Assembly (NCBI RefSeq): GCF_016909575.1
Contig: NZ_JAFBGA010000006.1
Coordinates: 186,001-250,000, forward strand
DNA: 64,000 nucleotides
DNA from: Streptomyces sp. HB132
Lineage (GTDB): Bacteria; Actinomycetota; Actinomycetes; Streptomycetales; Streptomycetaceae
Direction: 5' to 3'
In this document: positions 51,826 through 60,212 of the stretch, piece after piece
Numbering within the stretch: position 1 is the stretch's first letter
Layout of the letters: each line of letters begins with the position of its first letter
Notes under the pieces: model-generated
Told to the model about the DNA's origin: nothing
What the model saw: the letters and a program-made list of their open reading frames with translations, nothing else
Database searches by the model: none
Program-made: the position numbers and the translations under genes

Positions 51826-52710
51826 ATGACGACTGCCATGACCAGGACGGTCGACGACGTGCACGTCGGGAGCATGCTGCGGGGCTGGCGCAAGCTGCGG
51901 GGTGTCACCCAGCTCGAACTCGCCCTGCGAGCCGACAGTTCCGCGCGCCACATCAGTTTCATCGAGACAGGCCGGTCCACACCGAGCCGGTCCATGGTGC
52001 TGCATCTGGCCGAGCAGCTGGGCGTTCCCGTCCGGGACCGCAACTCGCTGCTCATGGCTGCGGGTTGGGCCCCCTCGTACCCGGAGACGTCTTTGACCGC
52101 GCCGGCGATGACAACACTTCGGGCCGGCCTGGATCAGCTGCTGACCGCCTACGAACCGTTCCCCGCCCTGGTGATGGACGGCATGTACGACGTGGTGACC
52201 GCCAACAAGGGCGTGCAGATGCTGCTCGAAGGGGTGGCCGACCACCTGTTGCAGCCGCCCATGAACGCCATGCGCCTGACGCTTCACCCGCAGGGCCTGG
52301 CCCCCAGGATCCGCAATCTGGGCCAGTGGCGTGCCCACCTGCTGGAACGTATGGACCGGCAGGCCACGCTGCGTTCCTCGGACGCGCTGCGCGGCCTGTA
52401 CGAGGAGGTCGCCTCCTATCCGGCACCGGCCGACGCCGCCCACCCCGGTCCGGACGGGCGTACGGATGAGCCAGGATCCGCTGCTCATCCGTACGCGCTG
52501 CCGCTCCGGATCGAGGCGGGCGGGCAGGTGCTGTCGTTCATCTCGACGGCCACGACGTTCAACACCCCGATGGATGTGACCGTTTCCGAGCTGGCCATCG
52601 AGACGTTCCTGCCGGCGGACCCGGAGACGGCGGCTGTTCTTCGAGCGGCGGCCCGAGAGGGAGGAGTCACGCCCCCGGCAGGCGGTCCAGGAAACCCGCG
52701 ACGCTTGTGA
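51826..52710 (+). CDS. XRE-family regulator with MmyB-like ligand domain
   Basis: A 294-residue regulator. The helix-turn-helix (about 18-70: LRGWRKLRGVTQLELALRAD, SSARHISFIETGRSTPSR) is followed by the MmyB/YezE-type PAS-like domain (LLTAYEPFPALVMDGMYDVV, NPMRL-like NAMRLTLHP). This group often controls a neighbouring oxidoreductase or unknown gene. TACGGT at 51813-51818 is 7 bases before ATG 51826 and there is no clear ribosome-binding site, so the mRNA may be leaderless. The 3' end overlaps the convergent SnoaL-like gene by 44 bp. Confidence 0.85.
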   Translation: MTTAMTRTVDDVHVGSMLRGWRKLRGVTQLELALRADSSARHISFIETGRSTPSRSMVLHLAEQLGVPVRDRNSLLMAAGWAPSYPETSLTAPAMTTLRAGLDQLLTAYEPFPALVMDGMYDVVTANKGVQMLLEGVADHLLQPPMNAMRLTLHPQGLAPRIRNLGQWRAHLLERMDRQATLRSSDALRGLYEEVASYPAPADAAHPGPDGRTDEPGSAAHPYALPLRIEAGGQVLSFISTATTFNTPMDVTVSELAIETFLPADPETAAVLRAAAREGGVTPPAGGPGNPRRL

Positions 52711-53035
52711 TCCGGCCGTCGTCGGCGAGTGTGATCACGTCGAAGCCGGCTGCGGGAGCGGATCCGTCGGCGGTGGAGACCAGGTCCCAGGTGAAGCGCA
52801 CCAGGTTGTGGTGCGCGTCCGGTGTCCCGGTGAGCTCGAACGCGAATCCGGGGAACTGCTGGTGGGCGCCGGCGATCGCCGCCACGACAGCGTCATGGCC
52901 CTTCGCCTCCCCCAACGGGTCGGTGTAGGTGCCGTCCTCGGTGAACGCCGAGGCGACCGCCTTGGCCAGGTCCTCGGGGGTGGTGGCGTTCCAGGCGGCG
53001 AAGTAGCGCTCGACGGCGTCCTCGTGGATGGTCAC
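52667..53035 (-). CDS. NTF2/SnoaL-like protein
   Basis: A 122-residue single-domain protein of the nuclear transport factor 2 fold. AVERYFAAWNATTPEDLAKA, FTEDGTYTDPLG (with the acidic pocket residues), FELTGTPDAHHNLVRFTWDL and GFDVITLADDGRI fit the SnoaL/DUF-type hydratase-isomerase group. GTG 53035 follows GAGAGGA. Function unknown; many members are small-molecule isomerases. Confidence 0.82.
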   Translation of the reverse strand: MTIHEDAVERYFAAWNATTPEDLAKAVASAFTEDGTYTDPLGEAKGHDAVVAAIAGAHQQFPGFAFELTGTPDAHHNLVRFTWDLVSTADGSAPAAGFDVITLADDGRITSVAGFLDRLPGA

Positions 53036-53197
53036 GGCGGTGTCCTCTCGTCGGTACGGGCGCACCCGGGCGGCGCGTCCGCGACAGGGCCGCGCTTCCC
53101 GCCCCTACGGCGGGAAGCCTGGCGGGACGGCGGCCCACCGGCCGCCTGCCGCCCTGCCCTGCGTATCCGCAGCGTGCCGGACGCGTCGCAGGGGGTC

Positions 53198-53216
53198 GAT
53201 TACCGCTGAGGTAATC
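53198..53216. promoter_or_regulatory. GATTACC-N5-GGTAATC dyad
   Basis: Perfect 7-bp inverted repeat with a 5-base centre, 163 bp upstream of the SnoaL-like start, in a 249-bp stretch (53036-53284) that is otherwise featureless. AT-rich for this genome; an operator for an unidentified TetR/PadR/MarR-type protein is likely. Confidence 0.5.
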
Positions 53217-53284
53217 CCCGGGCCCGTACCGAGCCGCCCGGGCCTGCGCCGCCGCAGGACGACGGGACAGCCGGGCGCGGTCGG

Positions 53285-53797
53285 TCAGCCGGTTTTCGCG
53301 TCGGATCCCAGGGCGTACAGGCGCGGCAGATTGACCACGATCGCCTCCTGGGTGCTGCGGGCGATGACCACCACGGCCTCCTCGGTGGGGTCCGGGTTCT
53401 CCTCGCGGTGCGGGACGAACGGCGGAACGAATACGTAGTCGCCCGGAGAGGTGCGCAGCCGCACTTCCTCCGGCTCGTCCCCCGAGTCGTCCACGAAGAC
53501 GAACTCCGGGTGTCCGCTGATCACATGGATGGCCGTCTCGGACTCGCCGTGGTGGTGGTCGGAGGACGCCGTCGAGGGGGCCACGTGGGTCTGGCCCATC
53601 CACAGCTTCTCGGAACCGACGGTCCTCCCGCTCACGGCGCTGAACCTGCGCATGCCGCCGGTCTGCGCCGTGTCGCCGTCCAGCGCGTCCGCGCGGATGT
53701 GGTGCAGGCGGGTACGCAGGGGCGCCGCCGGGCGGCCCGGGGCTTCGTGGAGGTGAGGGTGGAACCCCTCTCCGGGGGTCGTCAACGGCTCGCTCAT
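53285..53797 (-). CDS. Cupin-domain protein
   Basis: A 170-residue protein with a small cupin fold. Motif 1 is HHHGESETAIHVISGHPEFV (H-x-H with Glu and later His), motif 2 is SPGDYVFVPPFVPHREEN (with the His), so metal ligands are present. The N-terminal 40 residues (FHPHLHEAPGRPAA) are a flexible extension. Divergent from an Rrf2 regulator 150 bp away, so probably its target. Reaction unknown; dioxygenase or isomerase possible. Confidence 0.82.
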   Translation of the reverse strand: MSEPLTTPGEGFHPHLHEAPGRPAAPLRTRLHHIRADALDGDTAQTGGMRRFSAVSGRTVGSEKLWMGQTHVAPSTASSDHHHGESETAIHVISGHPEFVFVDDSGDEPEEVRLRTSPGDYVFVPPFVPHREENPDPTEEAVVVIARSTQEAIVVNLPRLYALGSDAKTG

Positions 53798-53822
53798 GAC
53801 GGGGACGTTAGGTCGGCGCCGA

Positions 53823-53846
53823 AAAGGATGTCAAGAGGTGTCCTTT
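53823..53846. promoter_or_regulatory. AAAGGA-N12-TCCTTT dyad, candidate Rrf2 operator
   Basis: AAAGGA (53823-53828) and TCCTTT (53841-53846) are exact inverted halves, 25 bp from the cupin start and about 100 bp from the Rrf2 start. It is the only AT-richer element in this divergent region. Confidence 0.5.
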
Positions 53847-53947
53847 CCCTTTCACCTGCGGCAATGTTCCCGCAACAGCACACGGAACCAGGAGCGGAAC
53901 GACCGGAGGAGCCTCACCCGGGCCCGGCGTGGGGGCATGATGTGAGC

Positions 53948-54382
53948 ATGCATATCTCCGCGAAGGCGGACTACGCCACGCGCGCCCTTCTGGAGCTCGC
54001 GAGTGATCCCGGCCGTCCGCTCTCCTGCGAAGCCATCGCCTCCTCGCAGGAGATTCCGTTCAGATTCCTTAAATCCGTGGTGGGCGAACTACGCAGGGCC
54101 GGCCTGGTGCGCAGTCAGCGTGGCTGCGAGGGCGGTTACTGGCTCGGCAGACCGGCCGGGGAGATCGCCCTGCTGGATGTCGTACGCGCCGTCGACGGCG
54201 AGCTGATCACGCTGCGGGGCGAGTCGCTGGCCGGGCTCGACTACCCCGGCCCGGCCGAGGGGCTGCCCGCGGTGTGGAGGCGACTCGAGTCGGACGCCGC
54301 AGCGGTCCTCGGCGGGCTCACGCTGGCCGCGCTGCTGCCCGCCCCCGCACGCGAACAGCCGTCCGCGATCGGTGCGGCGTGA
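53948..54382 (+). CDS. Rrf2-family transcriptional regulator
   Basis: 144 residues. MHISAKADYATRALLELASD and IASSQEIPFRFLKSVVGELR, SQRGCEGGYWL are typical Rrf2 (IscR/NsrR-type) DNA-binding blocks. Only one Cys is near the cluster site (Cys in RGCEGG), so the three-Cys Fe-S ligand set is absent and sensing is probably by other means (CymR/RirA-like variants). ATG 53948; GTG 53942 is possible. Its stop overlaps the following start (GTGA), coupling it to the DsbA-like gene. Confidence 0.85.
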   Translation: MHISAKADYATRALLELASDPGRPLSCEAIASSQEIPFRFLKSVVGELRRAGLVRSQRGCEGGYWLGRPAGEIALLDVVRAVDGELITLRGESLAGLDYPGPAEGLPAVWRRLESDAAAVLGGLTLAALLPAPAREQPSAIGAA

Positions 54383-55296
54383 GCGGCGGCGCGGATACTC
54401 CGGCGGTGGAGGTGGTGGAGTACACCGACCCGATGTGCCCCTGGGCCTGGGGGTCGGAACCGGCCTTCCGCAGGCTCAGGACCGCACTGGCCGGCCGGGT
54501 CCGCTGGCGGCGGGCGTACGCGATCCTCTTCGACGACGAGGACGACCCGGCTCCCGATCCGACGGCCGAAACCGCCTACTACGCGGGCTACGTCGAGAGG
54601 ATCTGCGCGCACACCCAGGCTCCACGGGCGGCCCGGCTGAGCCGGGTCGCGGCCGGCTCCTGGCCCTCGTCACTCGTGGCGGGGGCCGCCGAGCTCCAGG
54701 GGGTCGACGTGGCCGAACGGGTCCTGCGCAGACTGCGGGAGACCGTCTTCGTACTGGGTGAGCCGGCGGACACCCTGGATGCCGCGATGACGGCGACACA
54801 CGGCGTCCCGGGCCTGGATCCGGACCGGCTGCGGTCGGACGCGGCCTCGCCGGACGTGCTGGAGCGGGTGCGCGCCGACCGCGCGGAGGCACGTCGGCCG
54901 GTCCCCGAGGTCCTCTCCGCGCGCAGCGCATCGCCGCATCCGGGCACGGCGAAGGAGACGTCCGAGGGCGGGTACCGCTACGCGTTGCCGACACTTCTGC
55001 TGCGCGCCTCGTCGGGATACCGCGCGATCCCCGGCTGGCAGCCGTACGAGGCTTACGCGGCGGCCGTCGACGAGCTCTGCCCGGGGCTTCTGGACTCCTC
55101 CGCGCCGCTCTCCCCGGCCGAGGCGCTGGAGCGCTACGGGAGCCTGACCGAACCGGAGCGCCACCTGCTGGCGGAAGGGGCGTGGCCCCCGCCGGGAGCA
55201 GTCCCGCTGGGGACCGGAAACGGCCCCCTGTGGCTGCATCCTGACGAGGCGTCGACGCACCCGGCCATGCCCACCGGCCCCTCCGCAGCGCCCTGA
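54379..55296 (+). CDS. DsbA/YjbH-type thioredoxin-fold protein
   Basis: A 305-residue cytosolic protein. VVEYTDPMCPWAWGSEPAFR opens a DsbA-type thioredoxin fold with CPWA in place of CxxC: the second active-site cysteine is Ala, so classical disulfide exchange is unlikely. The long helical insertion and the C-terminal tail resemble YjbH/SpxH adaptor proteins of the thioredoxin-5 group. It is translationally coupled to the Rrf2 gene by a 4-base overlap, hinting at a redox or sulfur-responsive function. Confidence 0.75.
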   Translation: MSGGADTPAVEVVEYTDPMCPWAWGSEPAFRRLRTALAGRVRWRRAYAILFDDEDDPAPDPTAETAYYAGYVERICAHTQAPRAARLSRVAAGSWPSSLVAGAAELQGVDVAERVLRRLRETVFVLGEPADTLDAAMTATHGVPGLDPDRLRSDAASPDVLERVRADRAEARRPVPEVLSARSASPHPGTAKETSEGGYRYALPTLLLRASSGYRAIPGWQPYEAYAAAVDELCPGLLDSSAPLSPAEALERYGSLTEPERHLLAEGAWPPPGAVPLGTGNGPLWLHPDEASTHPAMPTGPSAAP

Positions 55297-55327
55297 GCTG
55301 CGATTTGAGCACCGTCCCGCTGAATGA

Positions 55328-55375
55328 GACACCAATGAGTGTCCATTGACAGGCGCGGACGGCTGCCACCAGGAT
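55328..55375 (+). promoter_or_regulatory. Promoter and dyad for the leader peptide operon
   Basis: -35 TTGACA (55346-55351) and -10 CAGGAT (55370-55375) are 18 bases apart and predict a transcription start at about 55382, the A of the leader ATG. GACAC-N6-GTGTC (55328-55343) just upstream of the -35 is a candidate activator or repressor site. Confidence 0.7.
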
Positions 55376-55381
55376 ATGCCC

Positions 55382-55456
55382 ATGCTCACGACGCACCCCG
55401 GCGTGGTGTGCCGCTACGTGGACCTGCGGCGCACTTCCAGCGCACTCTGTCGCTGA
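55382..55456 (+). CDS. Putative Cys-type leader peptide, 24 residues
   Basis: A 24-codon frame whose C-terminal half, VDLRRTSSALCR, matches the short actinobacterial 'putative leader peptide' family (xVDLxRxxSALCR) seen in front of sulfur and related operons. It has Cys10 and Cys23, the second just before the final Arg and stop. The ATG coincides with the predicted transcript start, so translation would be leaderless. Ribosome stalling at Cys codons would report cysteine status to the downstream operon; this is inference from the family and the mycobacterial Cys attenuators. Confidence 0.75.
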   Translation: MLTTHPGVVCRYVDLRRTSSALCR

Positions 55457-55775
55457 CCGCCCAGCACCCCCGTTCCACAGGCGCCGCCCCGACCTCCGGC
55501 GACAGCACCGACCGCCCGCCGGTCCACTGATCCGCGCCTGTCCCCCGCGCCGGCTCTCCGCCTCCCGTCGTGCTTTCCTCCTCCGCGTCCCCGTACGGGT
55601 CGTTCGTCACGCGACGCCCCGCCCAGGGCTGCTCCTGCCCGGCCGTGTGGCGCCACCTCGGCGACGCATGCCCGCATGCGCGACGACGGTTCCGTACGAG
55701 TGCCCCGCACTCTTGCCCGCGCTCCCCCGCCTCCTCCTTCCCCGCTTCGGGTCGGGACCCATCAGAGAGAACGAG
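55457..55775 (+). promoter_or_regulatory. 319-base leader region between leader peptide and transporter
   Basis: No other gene is seen. Possible RNA stems: GACCG/CGGTC at 55510-55524 and CGCATGC/GCATGCG at 55665-55680. The stretch 55720-55760 is strongly pyrimidine-rich (CCGCCTCCTCCTTCCCC), which could pair with a ribosome-binding site. It ends with GAGAGAACGAG before ATG 55776. It is the natural place for attenuation or translational control. Confidence 0.5.
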
Positions 55776-57347
55776 ATGTCCGCACGACTCACGATCCGCA
55801 ACCGACCGGACGTCCGGTCGGCCCGACGGGCGGGCGGCCTGAGGGTCGCCGCCCTCGGAACCGCTCTTGTCGCCCTGCTCGTCCCGGCTCTGAGCGCTTG
55901 CGGCGGCGCTGCCTCGTCGTCGGCCGGCGGCGCCACCCTCAAATGGGCTTCCTCCTACTTCCCGGGCCATTGGGATCCGGTGGTATCGGGAAGCGGCGCA
56001 CAGTTCCGTGAACTCGCTCTCGTATACGCCTCGCTGACCCGCACCGACGAGACGGGCAAGGCAGTTCCGGACCTCGCCGAGAGCTGGGAGTACAACGAGA
56101 AGGGCGACCGGATCACCTTCCACGTACGTCCCGGGCTGAAGTTCAGCGACGGCGAGCCCGTCGACGGCGCAGCCGTGAAGGCCGCCATCGAGCGTGCGCA
56201 GGAGCAGAAGAACTCCGCGCTCTTCGGTGACCTGACATCGATCGGTTCCGTCGAGGCCGATGGCCTGGACGCCACACTCGACCTCACTCAGGTCGACTAC
56301 CAGATACCGCAGTTGCTCGGCGAGCGCGTCCTGCAGATCGCCAGCCCGAAGGCCGCCGTGAACCCCACGAAGCTGGACCAGAACCCGGTCGGCGCAGGCC
56401 CCTTCGTCATCGACCGACTGGTTCCGGGCACCAAGGCGGTCCTGCGGAAGAACCCCGACTACTGGGACGCGAAGAACATCCACATCGACAACGTCGAATT
56501 GGTGTCCGCTCCCGACGCCTCCACGGTCGTCTCGGGGCTTCAGACCGGTGTCTACAACTTCGCCGACCTCGACCCGAGCCAGGCCGCCGCTGCCGACAAG
56601 GCGGGCCTGGACGTGTTCTCGCAGCCCGGCTTCAACGCCTCGAACATCAGCCTGAACGTCAACAAGGCACCCTTCGACGACGACAGGGTCGTCGACGCGC
56701 TCCGCCACGCGGTCAACCGGAAGGAGTTCGTCGACAAGCTGACGTTCGGACATGGCGAGGCGACCGACCAGCCGTTCCCGAAGGGCTACGTCGCCTACGA
56801 CTCCGAGTCGGAGAACGCCTACCCCTACGACCCGGTGAAGTCGAAGAAGCTCCTCGCCGAGGCCGGTCACAAGCCCGGCGACATCAAGCTGAACCTGGTC
56901 ATCCCGGCAGAGGATGCCCAGGCCGAGATCGTCCAGTCGCAGCTGGCCGCGGTGGGCATCAAGGTCACCATCAAGATCGACAAGAACTGGGCCACGCCGT
57001 TCTTCGCCAAGGACCTGGCCTTCTCCCTGTACTCGACGACGGGCCGCGACTCCGCGGTGCAGACCCTCACCGCCCACTTCGGCCCCGACGGCCCGCTGAA
57101 CCTGAGCAGTCCCTATGAGCCGGAGGGCTTCGAGGAGGCGGTCGCCAAGGTCCGTCGGACGCCCCTGGACGCCCCCGACCACGCACAGCTCCTCCAGGCG
57201 GCGACGCGCACGGGCCTGGAGAGCAAGGCCCTGATCTTCACCTTCTCCTCGCCCAACCTCTTCGCCAAGAACAAAGCCGTGTCCGACCTGCCGAAGAACC
57301 CCGCACACATCGACTGGACCGGCGTGAAGATCGCCGGCGGCTCCTGA
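55776..57347 (+). CDS. ABC transporter solute-binding lipoprotein, SBP_5 family
   Basis: A 523-residue class C (peptide/nickel/opine type) solute-binding protein. The signal ends LVPALSACG with a lipobox Cys. WASSYFPGHWDPVVSG and FHVRPGLKFSDGEPVDGAAV are typical; LPGTKAVLRKNPDYWDAKNI and LRHAVNRKEFVDKLTFGHG follow. Homologues bind peptides, but in monooxygenase-linked operons also sulfonates, sulfones or modified amino acids. First structural gene of the operon, 32 bp before the permease. Confidence 0.92.
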   Translation: MSARLTIRNRPDVRSARRAGGLRVAALGTALVALLVPALSACGGAASSSAGGATLKWASSYFPGHWDPVVSGSGAQFRELALVYASLTRTDETGKAVPDLAESWEYNEKGDRITFHVRPGLKFSDGEPVDGAAVKAAIERAQEQKNSALFGDLTSIGSVEADGLDATLDLTQVDYQIPQLLGERVLQIASPKAAVNPTKLDQNPVGAGPFVIDRLVPGTKAVLRKNPDYWDAKNIHIDNVELVSAPDASTVVSGLQTGVYNFADLDPSQAAAADKAGLDVFSQPGFNASNISLNVNKAPFDDDRVVDALRHAVNRKEFVDKLTFGHGEATDQPFPKGYVAYDSESENAYPYDPVKSKKLLAEAGHKPGDIKLNLVIPAEDAQAEIVQSQLAAVGIKVTIKIDKNWATPFFAKDLAFSLYSTTGRDSAVQTLTAHFGPDGPLNLSSPYEPEGFEEAVAKVRRTPLDAPDHAQLLQAATRTGLESKALIFTFSSPNLFAKNKAVSDLPKNPAHIDWTGVKIAGGS

Positions 57348-57379
57348 CCATCCATCCACTCCAGAGAGGGGGCAGGCCC

Positions 57380-58408
57380 ATGAAGACGACCACACCGGCG
57401 GTCATTCCCGAGCGCCGCCGCCTGCTCGTCACGGCCGGAGCGCGGCATGCGGCGGGGCGGGTGACGGCCGCCCTGGGCCGGTCGGTCGCGATCTTCGTGC
57501 CGGTGTTCCTGGTGGCGACCTTCGTGACGTTCGCGTTGCGGTCCATGAGCGGGCTCAGTCCGGCGCGGATCCAGCTGGGCGAGGAGGCGACGCCGGAGGC
57601 GATCCAGCGCATCGAGGCCGAGTGGGGGCTCGACAAGCCCTTCCTGGCCCAGTACTGGGACTGGTTCACCGATGTCCTGCACGGACAGCTCGGTACCAGT
57701 TGGGTCAACGGGGCCGACATCTCCACGCTGATCGGCCTCGGACTGGGGGTGAGCCTCTCGGTCGCGACCTTCGCGCTGGTCATCGGCGTGGTCGTAGGCT
57801 TCGTCCTCGGAACGGTGGCCGCGCTCCGGCGCACCACCGTCGTCGACCGCGCGATCACGGGGTTCGTCACCGTGATCTCGGTGATGCCGGCCTTCGTCGT
57901 CGGCATCGTGCTGGTGGCGGTCCTCGCGGTGGGGCTCGACCTGTTCCCTTCGGCCGGCTACATCCCGGCCGAGCAGGGCGTGGGCCCCTGGCTCTCCCAC
58001 ATCACGCTCCCCGCGCTCGCGCTGAGCTTCGACGTCATCGCCGACGTGGCCCGCCAATTGCGGTCCAGCCTCATCGCGGCGTACGGGGAGAACTACGTGA
58101 CGGGCGCGGTGGTGCGGGGCCTGAGCCCACGGCGGATCTTCTTCGGCCACGTCCTGCGCAACGGCCTCGGGCCCGCCCTGGCCACGGTCGGCCAGAAGTT
58201 CCCGGCACTGGTCGGCGCCTCCGTGGTCACGGAGTGGATCTTCGGCCTCCAGGGCTTCGGCCGGTTCGCAAACGACTCGGCACAGGCCGGTGACGTACCG
58301 GCGGTGCAGGGCGTGCTGGTGGTGTCGATCGTGCTGGTCGTCTCCTTCAACCTGATCATCAATCTGGTGCTGGCGCGTGTGATGCCGGCATCCCGGCGGG
58401 GGGTATGA
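57380..58408 (+). CDS. ABC transporter permease, DppB-like
   Basis: A 342-residue inner-membrane permease with about six helices. The long first periplasmic loop (SPARIQLGEEATPEAIQRIE AEWGL) is the DppB signature, and YVTGAVVRGLSPRRIFFGHV then LGPALATVG is the EAA loop contacting the ATPase. It overlaps the next permease by 4 bases. Confidence 0.93.
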   Translation: MKTTTPAVIPERRRLLVTAGARHAAGRVTAALGRSVAIFVPVFLVATFVTFALRSMSGLSPARIQLGEEATPEAIQRIEAEWGLDKPFLAQYWDWFTDVLHGQLGTSWVNGADISTLIGLGLGVSLSVATFALVIGVVVGFVLGTVAALRRTTVVDRAITGFVTVISVMPAFVVGIVLVAVLAVGLDLFPSAGYIPAEQGVGPWLSHITLPALALSFDVIADVARQLRSSLIAAYGENYVTGAVVRGLSPRRIFFGHVLRNGLGPALATVGQKFPALVGASVVTEWIFGLQGFGRFANDSAQAGDVPAVQGVLVVSIVLVVSFNLIINLVLARVMPASRRGV

Positions 58409-59298
58409 CGATGGTGCGCCGCGTCCTCTCACTCACATCCGGCCGGATCGCCGTGGCGATCCTCGTGCTGATCGCCCTCCTCGCCGTCTGCGGTCCCTGG
58501 CTCGCCCCGCAGGATCCCCTGGCGACCAGCGACAACACCCTGGCTCCGGCCTCGGGCGCCCACTGGCTGGGGACGGACTACCTCGGCCGTGACGTGTTCA
58601 GCCGTCTGCTGGACGGCTCACGCGTCAGCGTGCTCGGATCGCTGGAGGTCGCGCTGATGGCCTTGGCCGTCGGCGCGGTCCCCGGCATCCTGTCGGTCTA
58701 CTCGGGCCGTGTCTTCGAATGGCTGACCCTCCGTCTGGCCGACACCCTGGTCGCCCTGCCGTTCCTGCTGTTCGCCATCGCCGTGATCGCGCTGCTCGGC
58801 AACGGCATCACCCAGGCCATGCTCGTCACGGGCGCACTGGTCTCCCCGCTCTTCTACCGGGTCTCCCGGGCGGCCACCCTGGCCGTCGCCCGCTCGCCGT
58901 ACGTGGAGGCCGCGATCGTCTCCGGCGCCTCGACCGGCTGGGTCGCCCGCCGCCACGTCTGGGTCAAGGTGCTCCCGCCGATCGCGGTCGCGCTCGCCCA
59001 GACCATCGGCGTGGGCTTCGTCATCGTATCGAGCCTGACGTTCCTCGGTATCGGCGTCCAGCCCCCGGCTCCCACCTGGGGCGGTCTGCTCGCTTCCGAC
59101 CTGGGCTACCTCAGCCACCAGCCCTGGGCCCCGGTGGCGCCCGCCCTGCTGATCATGATCACCGTCTGGGCGTGCAACCTGCTCGCCGACGCCATCCGCG
59201 ACGTCTCCGGTGAAGCGGGCAGGGCGTTGGTAAACCGGCGCAAGGCCCGGGCCCGCTCCGGCGCATCCGCCCCCCTCTCCGCGGGAGGTCCCCGATGA
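58405..59298 (+). CDS. ABC transporter permease, DppC-like
   Basis: A 297-residue permease. LAPQDPLATSDNTLAPAS and HWLGTDYLGRDVFSRLLDGS are the DppC hallmark; the EAA region is YVEAAIVSGASTGWVARRHV. About six transmembrane helices. ATGA overlaps on both sides ensure equal synthesis with the other components. Confidence 0.93.
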   Translation: MTMVRRVLSLTSGRIAVAILVLIALLAVCGPWLAPQDPLATSDNTLAPASGAHWLGTDYLGRDVFSRLLDGSRVSVLGSLEVALMALAVGAVPGILSVYSGRVFEWLTLRLADTLVALPFLLFAIAVIALLGNGITQAMLVTGALVSPLFYRVSRAATLAVARSPYVEAAIVSGASTGWVARRHVWVKVLPPIAVALAQTIGVGFVIVSSLTFLGIGVQPPAPTWGGLLASDLGYLSHQPWAPVAPALLIMITVWACNLLADAIRDVSGEAGRALVNRRKARARSGASAPLSAGGPR

Positions 59299-60212
59299 CG
59301 ACCCTGTCCCAGCACACCGCCCTCGACCGCACCGAGGCCTCCGCGGACACCGGGGCCGCCGATACGGCCGCTCCCACCGATCCACCGGTCATCGCCGTGC
59401 GCGACGTGCGCATCAGCGACCGCGTCACCGACCGGGAGATCGTCCACGGCATCGACTTCGAGCTCACACCGGGCAGAGCGGTCGGCATGGTCGGCGAGTC
59501 CGGCAGCGGCAAGACCCTCACCTGCCGTGCCGTGCTCGGTATCCTGCCGCCGCACTTCGAGGTCTCCGGTGGATCCGTCGAGATCGACGGCACCGACATC
59601 GCCACCCTGACGCCCCGTCGGTGGGCGGCCCTGCGGGGCACCACGGTCGGCGCCGTCTTCCAGGACCCGGCGTCCTATCTCAACCCGTCGATCCGTGTGG
59701 GCGCCCAGATAGCCGAGGTCATCCGGGTCAAGAAGGGCGTGAAGCGGCGCGAGGCACGACGGCAGGCACTCGAACTCCTCCGCACGGTACGGCTGCGGGA
59801 CCCGGAGCTGGTCTACAGCCAGTACACCTACGAGCTGTCGGGGGGAATGCTCCAGCGCGTCCTGATCGCGTCGGCGATCGCCGTCGAACCCCGCGCGCTC
59901 ATCGCCGACGAGGCCACGACGGCACTCGACGTCACGGTCCAGGCCGAGATCCTCGACCTGCTGGCCGAACTGCGCGAGCGCACCGGCATGGCGCTCCTCG
60001 TCGTCTCCCACGACCTGGCCGTCGTCGCCCAGCTGTGCGACGAAGTCCTGGTCATGCGGCAGGGCGAGGTGGTGGAACAGGGCCCGACGCGGTCCGTGCT
60101 GCACGACCCGCAGCACGCGTACACCCGGCTGCTGATGACCGAGCACGAGCAGTACGGCCTGGACAAGTTCCTCGCCCCGCAGGCCCCGAACGACCCGGAG
60201 GAGGCGTCATGA
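59295..60212 (+). CDS. ABC transporter ATPase, DppD-like
   Basis: A 305-residue ATPase with an unusual 35-residue Ala/Thr-rich N-terminal extension before VIAVRDVRI. Walker A GESGSGKT, Q-loop VFQDP, signature LSGGMLQRVLIASAIA, Walker B ALIADEATTALDVT and VSHDLAVVAQ. The C-terminus (LDKFLAPQAPN) lacks the long oligopeptide-binding tail of some relatives. Confidence 0.93.
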   Translation: MTTLSQHTALDRTEASADTGAADTAAPTDPPVIAVRDVRISDRVTDREIVHGIDFELTPGRAVGMVGESGSGKTLTCRAVLGILPPHFEVSGGSVEIDGTDIATLTPRRWAALRGTTVGAVFQDPASYLNPSIRVGAQIAEVIRVKKGVKRREARRQALELLRTVRLRDPELVYSQYTYELSGGMLQRVLIASAIAVEPRALIADEATTALDVTVQAEILDLLAELRERTGMALLVVSHDLAVVAQLCDEVLVMRQGEVVEQGPTRSVLHDPQHAYTRLLMTEHEQYGLDKFLAPQAPNDPEEAS

